The notes: generated from the sequence alone by a model not told the origin. DNA of 15,470 nucleotides from SM23-28-2 sp964512285 (GCA_964512285.1 CAZEJO010000039.1:1-15470), one strand, 5' to 3'; numbered from the stretch's first letter, positions 7,155-15,111 are shown. Program-made: numbers and translations.

Positions 7155-7496
7155 TCATACCGCCACGTCGCCCCGCTCGCCGGTGCGCACACGGATGGCC
7201 TCGACGACGGGTATCACGAACATCTTGCCGTCGCCAAGGCTGCCGGTGCGCGCCGCCTCGGCAATGATATGCAGTACCGTTTCTGTGTCAGCGTCTCGCA
7301 CCACCACTTCCATCTTCACCTTGGGGAGCATATCGACGGTGTGAACGTCGCCGCCGCGGCCAGCGTGGACAATGCCCTTCTGCGCTCCCCGTCCTATGAC
7401 GTGCACTATGTTCAACCCCACAAACCCTGTCTCGGCCAGGGCCTCCTTCACAGCGTCCAACTTCTCGGGTCGGATGATGGCTTCCACCTTGTTCAT
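7155..7496 (-). CDS. glnK: PII nitrogen regulatory protein
   Basis: This small trimeric sensor binds ATP, ADP and 2-oxoglutarate. GlnK-type members bind and block the ammonium channel when nitrogen is plentiful. It has 113 residues. GRGAQKG (35-41), LPKVKMEVVV (57-66), TGSLGDGKMFV (84-94) and RTGERGD (104-110) match the family's nucleotide and T-loop framework. The protein has no tyrosine at all, so the T-loop uridylylation site (Tyr51 in enteric PII) is missing. This excludes classical GlnD control at that residue. AAAGGAG lies seven bases before the ATG. The gene sits 11 bases after the transporter gene and 38 before glnA, the usual amt-glnK arrangement. Confidence 0.95.
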   Translation of the reverse strand: MNKVEAIIRPEKLDAVKEALAETGFVGLNIVHVIGRGAQKGIVHAGRGGDVHTVDMLPKVKMEVVVRDADTETVLHIIAEAARTGSLGDGKMFVIPVVEAIRVRTGERGDVAV

Positions 7497-7507
7497 CTTG
7501 GGCTCCT

Positions 7508-8902
7508 TTAGAGGCTCTCTTGGGTGCTAGCGATTTGCAGGGGTGGGCGCTGGCCTCCTCTGTCTTCCCAGGCTGTGCCGCGAGGAGGAGAATGCGGCAT
7601 GGGTTCTAGCGAGTGGTGGGCAGCGGCTGCCACTGTGCTCAGCACCCCTACAGGGACGCTGTAGGCCCGCTCGCCGTGCTGAGAAACGTCTAGGCCCACC
7701 AACTCCTCATCCTCTGACACCCGCAGACCCATCACCAGGTCGAGGACCTTCAGGATGACGAGTGTGACAACGAAGGAATAACCCCAGGTGGCGCTGATGC
7801 CGACTAACTGCTTGCCAAGCTGGCCCACCTCGCCGTCGATGGCGCCACCCACGCCACCCACAGCGGCGACGGCGAAGATGCCGGTGGCGAAAGCTCCCCA
7901 AGTTCCGCCCACGCCGTGGACGGCCCAGACATCCAGGGCGTCGTCAAACTGCAGGAAGGAGCGGAGCCGGGTCGCCAGGTAACAGAAGGCGCCCCCGCCG
8001 ACGCCGATGAGGATGGCCGGCATGATGTTCAGATATCCATCGGCAGCCGGCCAGGAGCCCACAAAGCCCGAAGCGGGAGTAATGGCCACCAGGCCAGCCA
8101 CTGCGCCGGCAGCACCCCCTACCACACTGGGCTTCTTTGTAAACCACCAGCTCATTAGCACCCAGGTGAGGGCTCCCGCGGCGGCGGCGGTGTTGGTCAT
8201 CACGAAGGCGTTGCCAGCCAGACCGCCGGCCGTCAGGGCGCTGCCAGCGTTGAAGCCGAACCAGCCAAACCACAGCAGGGCTGCCCCCAAGACGACGTAG
8301 GTGATATCGTGGGGCTCCATCGGCTCGCGGCCGAAGCCGGCGCGCCGGCCGAAAAGGAGCGCCGCAGCCAGGGCCGCCACCCCCGAGCTGATGTGGACCA
8401 CGGTGCCGCCGGCAAAGTCCAGTGCCCCCAGTTCTCCCAGCCAGCCACCCGTTCCCCAAACCCAGTGGGCCACAGGGGCGTAGACAAAGGTCATCCACAG
8501 GACGGTGAACACCAGGAAGGTGCTGAACTTGGCCCTCTCGGCGAAGGCGCCGGTGATGAGGGCGGGCGTGATGATGGCGAACATCATCTGGTAGAGCATG
8601 AACACTTGATGGGGGATGGTGTCCGAGTAGGGCCCGGGCTCCATACCCACGTTGCGAAGCCCAAACCACTCCAGGTTGCCGATGAAGCCGCCCTGATCCG
8701 GACCGAAGGCTAGGCTATAGCCCCACAGCACCCACACAAGGCTGACCACAGGGATGATGATGAAGCTGTGCATGACGGTGCTGAGGACGTTCTTGTGGCG
8801 TACCAGACCGCCGTAGAAGAAGGCCAGGCCCGGCGTCATGAGCATGACGAGGGCTGCGGAAACCAGTATCCATGCCGTATCGCCCGTGTCTACAGTGGGC
8901 AT
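7508..8902 (-). CDS. amt: Ammonium transporter, Amt/MEP/Rh family
   Basis: This inner-membrane trimeric channel takes up ammonium. It has 464 residues with about 11 predicted spans and no obvious cleaved signal peptide. The conserved pore histidines are His170 (GGTVVHISSG) and His329 (WAVHGVGGTWG), and Asp162 matches the essential Asp of the family. The signature region around LDFAGG and DVSQHGE (405-411) is intact. After that motif comes an unusual tail of about 50 residues, rich in Pro, His and Ala (SLEPMPHSPP), beyond the usual C-terminal region that binds PII. A G-rich ribosome binding site lies before the ATG. It is the first gene of the operon with PII and GS and follows a putative GlnR-type box. 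Confidence 0.97.
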   Translation of the reverse strand: MPTVDTGDTAWILVSAALVMLMTPGLAFFYGGLVRHKNVLSTVMHSFIIIPVVSLVWVLWGYSLAFGPDQGGFIGNLEWFGLRNVGMEPGPYSDTIPHQVFMLYQMMFAIITPALITGAFAERAKFSTFLVFTVLWMTFVYAPVAHWVWGTGGWLGELGALDFAGGTVVHISSGVAALAAALLFGRRAGFGREPMEPHDITYVVLGAALLWFGWFGFNAGSALTAGGLAGNAFVMTNTAAAAGALTWVLMSWWFTKKPSVVGGAAGAVAGLVAITPASGFVGSWPAADGYLNIMPAILIGVGGGAFCYLATRLRSFLQFDDALDVWAVHGVGGTWGAFATGIFAVAAVGGVGGAIDGEVGQLGKQLVGISATWGYSFVVTLVILKVLDLVMGLRVSEDEELVGLDVSQHGERAYSVPVGVLSTVAAAAHHSLEPMPHSPPRGTAWEDRGGQRPPLQIASTQESL

Positions 8903-8961
8903 CTCAATCCCCCCTCGTGCTCTCGCATCTCAACAAGGAGTGCGTGCCGCATCTGGGTTTC

Positions 8962-8991
8962 ATGATAGAGAAGGATTGTTACCGACGGATT
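8962..8991 (-). promoter_or_regulatory. Putative activator-dependent promoter of amt-glnK-glnA
   Basis: TATCAT (8967-8962, minus strand) is a good -10. The -35 region (about 8985-8991, ATCCGT/AATCCG) is poor and falls inside the 11-bp repeat box. The expected start is near 8955, which puts the box centre near -42. That geometry suggests a promoter needing an activator. Confidence 0.5.
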
Positions 8992-9016
8992 ACACAGGAG
9001 TAAAACCTGTGTTAAC
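8978..9016. promoter_or_regulatory. Putative GlnR-type box upstream of amt
   Basis: Four pentamers lie at exact 11-bp steps: GTTAC (8978), ATTAC (8989), GTAAA (9000) and GTTAA (9011), each separated by six bases. Actinobacterial GlnR boxes have the form gTnAc-n6-GaAAc, repeated. The inverted repeat ACACAGG/CCTGTGT (8992-8998 and 9006-9012) overlaps it. It lies between the regulator gene and amt. Confidence 0.6.
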
Positions 9017-9038
9017 GCGCCGGATCGATTGACGATGC

Positions 9039-9710
9039 CTATGGGTGAGGGGTCGGATGGAAGCGGTAGCCCACGTTGCGGACCGTCTCGATGAAAGCGT
9101 GGCCGGGGCCTTCAATCTTGCTGCGGAGGCGGCGGATGTGCACGTCAACCGTGCGGGTGCCGCCATAGAAGTCGTAACCCCAGACGTTGCTCAGGAGAGC
9201 CTCGCGAGTGCACACCATGTCACGGTTAGAGAGGAGGAAACGCAGGAGCTCATACTCCTTATAGGCCAGCGTCACGACCCGACCTGCCAGGAACACCTCG
9301 CGGCTCGCCAGGTTGATGACCAGGTCGCCGCAGCACAGCGTGTTGTTGTCCTCAAGATGAGCGTGTCGCCGTAATAGCTGGCGGACACGAGCAGCCAGCT
9401 CGCCGGCAGTGGCAGGAAGGACCAGGAAGTCATCGATGCCCTGGGGCAGCTCATGACCGGAGAGATGACTTTCCTCGATGAGAGCTATTGCGGGCGTGGC
9501 CGCAGTGCCGCGGATGTCGTGCAGCAGGTCGGCTGTCCCATTGGTGGAGGTCGCATCCACCACCAGCGCGTCCGGCCGGGGACCACCCGTCGGGGCCGTG
9601 GTCGCCTCCGCCGGTGGGCAGACGGCGGTCCAATAGCCCTCTCCCTCCAGTTCCCGGGCCAGGCACTCCATCTTCTGCCTGTCTTGCCCCACAAACGTCA
9701 CTCGCAACAT
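9039..9710 (-). CDS. OmpR-family response regulator resembling GlnR
   Basis: The protein has 223 residues: a divergent receiver (about 1-115) and an OmpR-type winged helix (about 125-217). The DNA-binding half, with TREALLSNVWGYDFYGGTR (168-186) and TVDVHIRRLRSKIE, closely resembles the GlnR/OmpR group of actinobacteria. In the receiver, Asp52 (ALVVDATS) may be the phosphoacceptor position. The Lys that normally precedes the Pro near residue 98 is replaced (FLVLPATAGEL), and no acidic pair is evident at the N-terminus. Together these suggest a phosphorylation-independent, orphan-type receiver, as in GlnR. No histidine kinase gene is nearby. It sits between the GOGAT and amt operons, next to boxes with GlnR-like spacing, so control of nitrogen assimilation is a strong inference. 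The ATG has a modest AGTGGGG upstream. Confidence 0.9.
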   Translation of the reverse strand: MLRVTFVGQDRQKMECLARELEGEGYWTAVCPPAEATTAPTGGPRPDALVVDATSTNGTADLLHDIRGTAATPAIALIEESHLSGHELPQGIDDFLVLPATAGELAARVRQLLRRHAHLEDNNTLCCGDLVINLASREVFLAGRVVTLAYKEYELLRFLLSNRDMVCTREALLSNVWGYDFYGGTRTVDVHIRRLRSKIEGPGHAFIETVRNVGYRFHPTPHP

Positions 9711-9747
9711 AGCCCCACTCTGCTTCTACTCCACCGTCAGTCCTCTG

Positions 9748-10518
9748 CTAGTACGTGTAGAGTCTCCCGTAAGGCCTCAGATAGAGAGGAACCAGCTTGA
9801 CAAATCGACTGGCCAGGATCTCTTCGGCGTCGTAACCGAAATGGGCTGCGAACTGAGTCACCAGGTCCCTCAGGATAGCCCGGTCCTTTCGGGTCAGTCT
9901 GCTGACGCCCACTTCCTTGCCCAACTGGTGCTCGTTGATGTCGCCTCGCAGGTAGATGACCCCGCCGTGCATGCCCGTGCCGACGAAACTGGCCCGGTGG
10001 CACTTCTGGCCGTTCAGGGTCAGGCCAAGGACGACCACAATGCCGCCGGCCATGTATTCGCCGAGGAAATCCTGGGCTGTGCCGCCAATGACCAGCGCTG
10101 GCCTCTTGCCCTCGCACTCTTTCATGTGGATGGCCGCGCGGTAGCCAACGTCCTCTCGGATGAAGATCCTGCCCCCTCGGGCGGACAGGCCGGTGATATC
10201 CCCCGCGTGTCCGTGGACTACGATCTCGCCTTCATTCATGGTGTTGCCGCAGCCGTCCTGGGCATTGCCGTGGACGATGAGCTTTGATCCGGCCAGGAAA
10301 GCGCCCAGGTCATTGCCCGGCGTACCGTGAATGTGTATCTCGGCCTCGCCGCGCAGGTTAGTGGCGATGTATCTCTGCCCATGTACGCTATGCAGATCGA
10401 TCCGCTGGGCGCCGTCTACCACTGCTTCCCGAATCTGGCCGTTCAGCTCGCGGTGACGGGAGCCGTTGACATCTATGCGTACGGTTGGGCCTCTGTGGGT
10501 CAGCGTATTCGTCGTCAT
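9748..10518 (-). CDS. Glutamate synthase GXGXG-domain subunit
   Basis: This 256-residue protein corresponds to the C-terminal right-handed beta-helix domain of the glutamate synthase large chain, here as a separate polypeptide. The repeated Gly pattern is clear: GNDLGAFLAGSKLIVHGNAQ, GCGNTMNEGEIVVHGHAG and FLGEYMAGGIVVVLG, with roughly regular spacing. In full-length GltB this helix is a structural support between the FMN and glutaminase domains. GGGAGGT precedes the ATG by about six bases. The gene starts four bases after the FMN subunit gene, so the two are translationally linked, and the response regulator gene follows after 37 bases. The C-terminal tail, with a short helical part, ends in GRLYTY. 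Confidence 0.93.
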   Translation of the reverse strand: MTTNTLTHRGPTVRIDVNGSRHRELNGQIREAVVDGAQRIDLHSVHGQRYIATNLRGEAEIHIHGTPGNDLGAFLAGSKLIVHGNAQDGCGNTMNEGEIVVHGHAGDITGLSARGGRIFIREDVGYRAAIHMKECEGKRPALVIGGTAQDFLGEYMAGGIVVVLGLTLNGQKCHRASFVGTGMHGGVIYLRGDINEHQLGKEVGVSRLTRKDRAILRDLVTQFAAHFGYDAEEILASRFVKLVPLYLRPYGRLYTY

Positions 10519-10522
10519 GGCT

Positions 10523-12028
10523 CTACCTCCCAGCCAATCTCACGCCCAGAACATCGAGCTCGCCGTCTGCCAGGTCGACCCCTCGCAGATGGAGACGATT
10601 GCCCCGCAGGCTCTCGAGGGCGTTGATGCCCATCCCGCCGAGCATCTCCTTGATCTCCAGGCTCCAGCCGCGCAGAAGGTTGACGAGACGTCGGGCGCCG
10701 ATGTCCGGGTTCACTCTCTTGCTCAGGACGGGGTCGGTGGTGGCGATCCCCCAGGCGCACTTGCCGGTAGGACACTGCTGGCAGACCGTACAGCCCAGCG
10801 CTATCAGGGCCGCCGTGCCGATGTAGACGGCGTCGGCGCCGAGGGCGATGGCTTTCACTACGTCGGCGCTGCTTCTGAAGCCGCCGGCAGCGATGATCGA
10901 CGCCTGATTGCGGATGCCTTCCTCTCTCAAACGCGTATCCACCGCGGCGATGGCCAGCTCAGTGGGGATGCCCACGTTATCGCGGATCATCTTGGGGGCA
11001 GCACCGGTCGCTCCCCGCAGGCCGTCCAGAGCGATAATGTCGGCCCCGGCTCGCACCATGCCGCTGGCTATGGCCGCCGAATTGTGGACGGCGGCGATCT
11101 TGACACAGATCGGCTTGGTGTAGTTGGTCGCTTCCTTCAAGGCGTAGATGAGTTGTGACAGGTCCTCGATTGAGTAGATGTCGTGCTGAGGGGCCGGTGA
11201 AAGGGCGTCGGTGCCAGCGGGGATCATCCGCGTCTCCGCCACGTCCTCACTCACCTTGCCACCGGGGAGGTGACCACCAATGCCGGGCTTGGCACCCTGA
11301 CCGATCTTTATTTCGATGAACCTGGCCGCGTCCAGATACTCGGGGTGAACGCCAAAGCGACCAGAGGCCACCTGGACAATGGCGTTGTCCGCGTACTTGT
11401 AGAGCTTCTGGTGCAGACCGCCTTCGCCGACGTTGAACAGGGTGCCGACCTCCGCCGCGGCGCGTGCCAGCGATTCCTGAACGTTGAGGCTAATGGCGCC
11501 GTAAGACATGGCGGAGAACAGGACTGGAATGTCGATCGCCACCTGAGGGGCAAGCTGCGTCTTCAGATTAAGCGAAGCGGGATCCAGTTCCACCTTGTCC
11601 GGCTTTCGGCCCAGGAAGGTCCTTAGCTCCATAGGCTCGCGCAGGGGGTCGATGGAGGGATTGGTCACCTGGCTGGCGTTGAGAACGAGATGGTCCCAGT
11701 AGACGCGATACGGCTTGTCGTTGCCCATGCCGGTGAGGAGGACACCGCCGCCCTCCGATTGCCTTATGATGTCCTCGATGAACTCGGGCTGCCAGTTGAC
11801 GTTCGGGCGGTAGGACAGGGGATTGAGGCGGATGTTGAGAGCCTGGGTGGGGCAGAAGACAGAGCAGCGATGGCAGCCGACGCAGTTCTCCTCGTAGCTG
11901 CGGATCTCGTCCTCCTCCCCATCGTAGGCATGAACGCCGAAGCTGCACTGCCTGACGCAGACCTGGCAGGCGATGCAGCGCTCTGCATCCCTATCGATGA
12001 CGAACCTGGGGGGCAAGTAAGTCTTCAT
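10523..12028 (-). CDS. Glutamate synthase FMN-binding subunit with N-terminal ferredoxin domain
   Basis: This is the archaeal-type core of GOGAT, which reductively transfers ammonia onto 2-oxoglutarate to give glutamate. The N-terminus carries two 4Fe-4S motifs (Cys18, 21, 24, 28 and Cys49, 52, 55, 59). The FMN barrel follows, with FSAMSYGAISLN, NVGEGGLH, KIGQGAKPGIGGHLPGGKV, PAPQHDIYSIEDL, ALDGLRGATGAAP and AAGGFRSSADVVKAIALGAD. A further Cys group (413, 416, 419, 424; CTVCQQCPTGKC) matches the iron-sulfur site of the synthase domain. The length is 501 residues from the ATG at 12028, which has GGGAG 11 bases upstream. A GTG at 12040 is possible but too close to that site. It lies between the glutaminase and GXGXG genes, completing a GltB split over three genes. 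Confidence 0.95.
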   Translation of the reverse strand: MKTYLPPRFVIDRDAERCIACQVCVRQCSFGVHAYDGEEDEIRSYEENCVGCHRCSVFCPTQALNIRLNPLSYRPNVNWQPEFIEDIIRQSEGGGVLLTGMGNDKPYRVYWDHLVLNASQVTNPSIDPLREPMELRTFLGRKPDKVELDPASLNLKTQLAPQVAIDIPVLFSAMSYGAISLNVQESLARAAAEVGTLFNVGEGGLHQKLYKYADNAIVQVASGRFGVHPEYLDAARFIEIKIGQGAKPGIGGHLPGGKVSEDVAETRMIPAGTDALSPAPQHDIYSIEDLSQLIYALKEATNYTKPICVKIAAVHNSAAIASGMVRAGADIIALDGLRGATGAAPKMIRDNVGIPTELAIAAVDTRLREEGIRNQASIIAAGGFRSSADVVKAIALGADAVYIGTAALIALGCTVCQQCPTGKCAWGIATTDPVLSKRVNPDIGARRLVNLLRGWSLEIKEMLGGMGINALESLRGNRLHLRGVDLADGELDVLGVRLAGR

Positions 12029-12050
12029 TAGCGTGGCCACTCCCGCCCGA

Positions 12051-13193
12051 TCATGTCGTCGCTTCCTCGAGCGCTACCGACTCCCTCTTGGCGAGGGGCC
12101 TCTGCAGACTTCCCACAATTGGCTCGCCGCCCATGGGGATCCAGGCCCTGTCTAGCTGGGGGCAGACCAGACGGATAGCGGATTCCTCTGAGGACAGGAA
12201 GAGCACGTCGCCCTTGGTTGCGGCGACGAGCGGCCGCAGGCGGATCCTGTCGGTCAGGCCGATCATCTCGCCTTGGTGAGCAATGACCACGGTGAACGGC
12301 CCATTCAGCAGGAGGCTGCCGTAGACCTGCCGCAACGTAGTGTGGAGGGCAGCCTTCTCCTCATCCTCACGCTCGATCTGGCTCCACAGGGGAGCAGCGA
12401 GGACATTGGCTGCAACCTCGATAGGAAGCTTGTGCCTTCGCACCAAGAGATCGACGGCGTAGGCAATGACCTCTGTGTCCGTCTGCATGGTGCAGTGATA
12501 GCCGAACATCTCTAGATAGCGGCGGTTTATTCCATAGGAGGAGACCTCACCGTTGTGGTTCACCGTCCAGTCCAGGATGCTGAAGGGATGGGCACCGCCC
12601 CACCAGCCGGGCGTGTTGGTAGGGAACCTGCCGTGGGCTGTCCAGAGATAGCCCTCGTATTCGTCCAGGCGGAAATAAGTGGCGATCTCTTCCGGGTAGC
12701 CAACGCCCTTGAAAACGGCCATGTCCTTGCCGCTGGAGAAGACAAAGGCATTGCGGACGCCCGTGTTGATCTGCATCACTTTCTCCAGCACATAGTCGTC
12801 ATGGGACAGGCCCTGGCCATTCTGAGTGCGCACTTCGAGGAAGTATCGCCACACCAGGGGCGGGTTTTCGATCGCGCGAGTCTTGCGAGTGGGAACAGGT
12901 TCGGCCAGAGCGACTCTGAAGCCATCCTGAAGGAGAGACTCGGCCTCTCGCCGCGCCGTCTCATCCAAATACATGACATGAAAAGCGTAGTGCTCGGCGT
13001 ACTGGGGGTAGAGACCGTAGACAGCGAAGCCTCCGCCCAGACCGTTGCCGCGCTCGTGCATGTTGGCGATGGCCGTGATGACGTCCCCGCCTGAGAATCT
13101 CCTGCCGGACGTGTCCATCATCCCGAAGAGGGAACAGGCGGCGATCACTTTGTCGTCGTCGTACGGGTTGTTGATGTGCTTCCAGTAGTCCAT
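12051..13193 (-). CDS. Glutamate synthase glutamine amidotransferase subunit
   Basis: This class II glutaminase domain releases ammonia from glutamine for the FMN subunit. It has 380 residues. The likely nucleophile is Cys20 in CSLFG, exposed after removal of a short N-terminal stretch, as in other class II enzymes. Substrate-site motifs are HGRFPTNT (187-194), NHNGE (212-216) and TDTE (238-241). I chose the ATG at 13193, with GGGCGG eight bases upstream. An ATG at 13208 overlaps the preceding gene and has GGAA directly adjacent. Only four bases separate the chosen start from the oxidoreductase stop. The FMN subunit gene begins 22 bases after the end. It matches the separate amidotransferase proteins of archaeal GOGAT sets. 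Confidence 0.92.
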   Translation of the reverse strand: MDYWKHINNPYDDDKVIAACSLFGMMDTSGRRFSGGDVITAIANMHERGNGLGGGFAVYGLYPQYAEHYAFHVMYLDETARREAESLLQDGFRVALAEPVPTRKTRAIENPPLVWRYFLEVRTQNGQGLSHDDYVLEKVMQINTGVRNAFVFSSGKDMAVFKGVGYPEEIATYFRLDEYEGYLWTAHGRFPTNTPGWWGGAHPFSILDWTVNHNGEVSSYGINRRYLEMFGYHCTMQTDTEVIAYAVDLLVRRHKLPIEVAANVLAAPLWSQIEREDEEKAALHTTLRQVYGSLLLNGPFTVVIAHQGEMIGLTDRIRLRPLVAATKGDVLFLSSEESAIRLVCPQLDRAWIPMGGEPIVGSLQRPLAKRESVALEEATT

Positions 13194-13197
13194 ACCG

Positions 13198-14499
13198 TTA
13201 CCGCCCATTTCCGTTCGCGCCGCCGCGCTGGCTATTCGCCAAGGAGAGCCTCTTGCGCCGCAAGTCGTCGGGGAGGGCGCCCAGGCCGAAGTCGGGAGAG
13301 ATGAGGACGTCCTTGCAGCGGCGAACGTTCACCCGGTCCTTCATGAGGCCGAAGACGATGCCCGACCTCTCGATGTCGCCCACGAAGACCATGCCCACGA
13401 TGCGGTTGTTCTTCAGCACGATCTTGCGGTAGGTGCCGGTGCCGGAGGCGGCGAGGACCTCGCAGGTGGGGTCGTCCTCGAAGTCGACCAGGCCCGCAGC
13501 GACGGTTGAGAGCCCGAAGCAGTTAAGCGAGTTCATGCCCGTGCTGCCCTCGTAGCTGACGCGGCGACCGGCCATGTTGAACCCGGCCACTCGCCCTCCG
13601 GCCACGGCGTTGGGCCACACAGGGATAAGGCGATTCGTCTTGTGGATGAAGTCGTACGCTTCGGCCGCGTCCCCGCAGGCGTAGACGTCCCGCTGGCTCG
13701 TGGCCATGCGCCGGCTGACGACGATGCCTCGGTTGAGCGTCACCGGGGAGCCCGTGACAAGTTCGGTGCGGGGCGCGACGCCGATGGCGAATACGACGCC
13801 GTCGCAGGGTATCGTCCGGCCGTCTTGCAGGACCACACCACCCACCCGGCGATCGTCCTCGGGCCTGGCGACGATCTCCTTGGCGGTCTGGCCCAGGATG
13901 AGCTCGATCCGCTCTCTGCGGAGCGCTAGCTCCACCAACCAGGAGGCTTCGGCGTCTAGTGCTGTGGCGAGCACTCGATCCATCAGCTCCACCATCACCA
14001 CCGCCACGCCTCGCTGCACCAGGGCCTGAGCGAGGCTGATGCCTATGAGTCCACCGCCGATGACCACCACCCTGTGTCCTTTGTTGACCGCCCGCCCTAT
14101 CTTGTCGGCGTCCTCCAGATTGGTGAAGGTAAACACTCCTTCCCTGTGGCCGCCCTTCAGCTTGGGAACGATGGGGACGCCTCCGGTGGCCAGAAGGAGC
14201 TTCCGCCAAGCCAGCGTGCGACCGTCCTCCAGCTCGACCAGCCTGTGGCTGAAGTCGACACGAGCGGCGCCTGTGCCGAGGAGCGCTTCGATCTTGTTCC
14301 GCTCGTAGAAGTCGACCGGCCGCAGGAGCATGGTGTCGAGGGAGCGCTCGCCGGCCAGGTATTCGGATATGAGGGGACGAGAATAGGCAAAATAGGGCTC
14401 TTCGGAGACTATGGCGAGCCTGCCGTTCTTGTCCACCTCGCGAATGGCCTCAGCGGCGGCGATGCCCCCGGCGGAGTTGCCGATAATCAGGTACTCCAT
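13198..14499 (-). CDS. FAD-dependent NAD(P)H oxidoreductase of the GOGAT cluster
   Basis: This 433-residue two-dinucleotide-fold flavoprotein probably passes electrons from NAD(P)H to the ferredoxin and synthase subunits. The FAD site is IIGNSAGGIAAAEAI (5-19), a variant of the Gly-rich motif with Asn-Ser. EEPYFAYSRPLISEYLAG follows, typical of the NirB/rubredoxin-reductase-like group. The NAD(P) site is VVVIGGGLIGISLAQAL (144-160), and the second FAD motif is YACGDAAEAYD (273-283). The start is the ATG at 14499, where the conserved N-terminus MEYLIIG begins. The reading frame stays open to 15045, but that part is the shadow of the ferredoxin gene. The ribosome binding site is weak. Which nucleotide it prefers cannot be told from the sequence alone. 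Confidence 0.92.
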   Translation of the reverse strand: MEYLIIGNSAGGIAAAEAIREVDKNGRLAIVSEEPYFAYSRPLISEYLAGERSLDTMLLRPVDFYERNKIEALLGTGAARVDFSHRLVELEDGRTLAWRKLLLATGGVPIVPKLKGGHREGVFTFTNLEDADKIGRAVNKGHRVVVIGGGLIGISLAQALVQRGVAVVMVELMDRVLATALDAEASWLVELALRRERIELILGQTAKEIVARPEDDRRVGGVVLQDGRTIPCDGVVFAIGVAPRTELVTGSPVTLNRGIVVSRRMATSQRDVYACGDAAEAYDFIHKTNRLIPVWPNAVAGGRVAGFNMAGRRVSYEGSTGMNSLNCFGLSTVAAGLVDFEDDPTCEVLAASGTGTYRKIVLKNNRIVGMVFVGDIERSGIVFGLMKDRVNVRRCKDVLISPDFGLGALPDDLRRKRLSLANSQRGGANGNGR

Positions 14500-14560
14500 C
14501 TCTGGGGCAATCGCCTTCGCCGTGGACACCGACGATGGCTGGCGCAACTCGCGTCTCTTT

Positions 14561-15058
14561 CTAGTGGCCACCGGCTCTCTCCTGCGCTGCAGCGGCCAAA
14601 GGCAATGGCTGGCCGTCTGCTCCATCCTCGATACAGACCAGAGCCTCGTTTGGGCAGTTGGCGACACAGGCGGGAACATCGCGCCCTTGGCAAAGGTCGC
14701 ACTTGGCAACGATGCCCGTTCCGATATCACGCGTGATGACGCCGTAGGGGCAGACCAGGATGCATGTCCAGCAGCCGCTGCACTTGTATGGATCGACCGT
14801 GACGGCGCCGCTGTCGGGGTCCTTGTACATCGCGCCGGTGAGGCAGGCGTTGACGCAGGGAGAGTCGGGACAGTGACGACATTGCATCGGCAGGAAGAGA
14901 CCGTCGACTCTCTCCACGCGGATGCGGGCCACTGGCCGCGGGCGCTCTCTCTTGAACGCCTTGATGAGGTCCTGCGAGGTGGAATGGGCAAGAGCGCAGT
15001 AGACCTCGCAGAGGCCGCATCCCATGCAAACGTCTTCCTTAACATATATCCAACGCAT
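14561..15058 (-). CDS. 16-Cys polyferredoxin of the GOGAT cluster
   Basis: This 165-residue electron carrier resembles the HycB/DmsB ferredoxin family. Four groups of four Cys can bind four 4Fe-4S clusters: 11, 14, 17, 21; 60, 63, 68, 72; 93, 96, 99, 103; and 120, 123, 131, 135. The second and fourth groups have the CxxCxxxxCxxxC and CxxCxxxxxxxCxxxC spacing usual for this family. It is the first gene of the GOGAT operon, 61 bases before the oxidoreductase. The ATG at 15058 (MRWIYVKEDVCMGCG) has no clear ribosome binding site. In-frame GTG and TTG codons up to 15085 are possible but add nothing recognisable. It probably links the oxidoreductase to the synthase core. Confidence 0.93.
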   Translation of the reverse strand: MRWIYVKEDVCMGCGLCEVYCALAHSTSQDLIKAFKRERPRPVARIRVERVDGLFLPMQCRHCPDSPCVNACLTGAMYKDPDSGAVTVDPYKCSGCWTCILVCPYGVITRDIGTGIVAKCDLCQGRDVPACVANCPNEALVCIEDGADGQPLPLAAAAQERAGGH

Positions 15059-15086
15059 CACATACACCGAGCGAGTGAACGGCAAG

Positions 15087-15102
15087 CGGCAAGCGGTTGC
15101 CG
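15087..15102. repeat. Small hairpin and tandem GGCAAGC in the ferredoxin leader
   Basis: CGGCAA (15087-15092) and TTGCCG (15097-15102) form a 6-bp stem with a four-base loop, just after the predicted transcription start on the minus strand. GGCAAGC is also repeated in tandem (15081-15094). It may affect translation of a gene with no clear ribosome binding site. Confidence 0.35.
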
Positions 15103-15111
15103 TATGCCGTT

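Noticed and set aside
7117..7158. Longer glutamine synthetase start at 7158
   Set aside because: The AGGAGGT site at 7124-7130 would then be inside the gene, and the ATG overlaps the PII stop. The GTG at 7116 fits both the site and the family N-terminus.
14500..15045. Long N-terminal extension of the oxidoreductase
   Set aside because: It is a Ser/Arg/Ala-rich shadow of the ferredoxin gene in another frame. The family N-terminus begins at MEYLIIG (14499).
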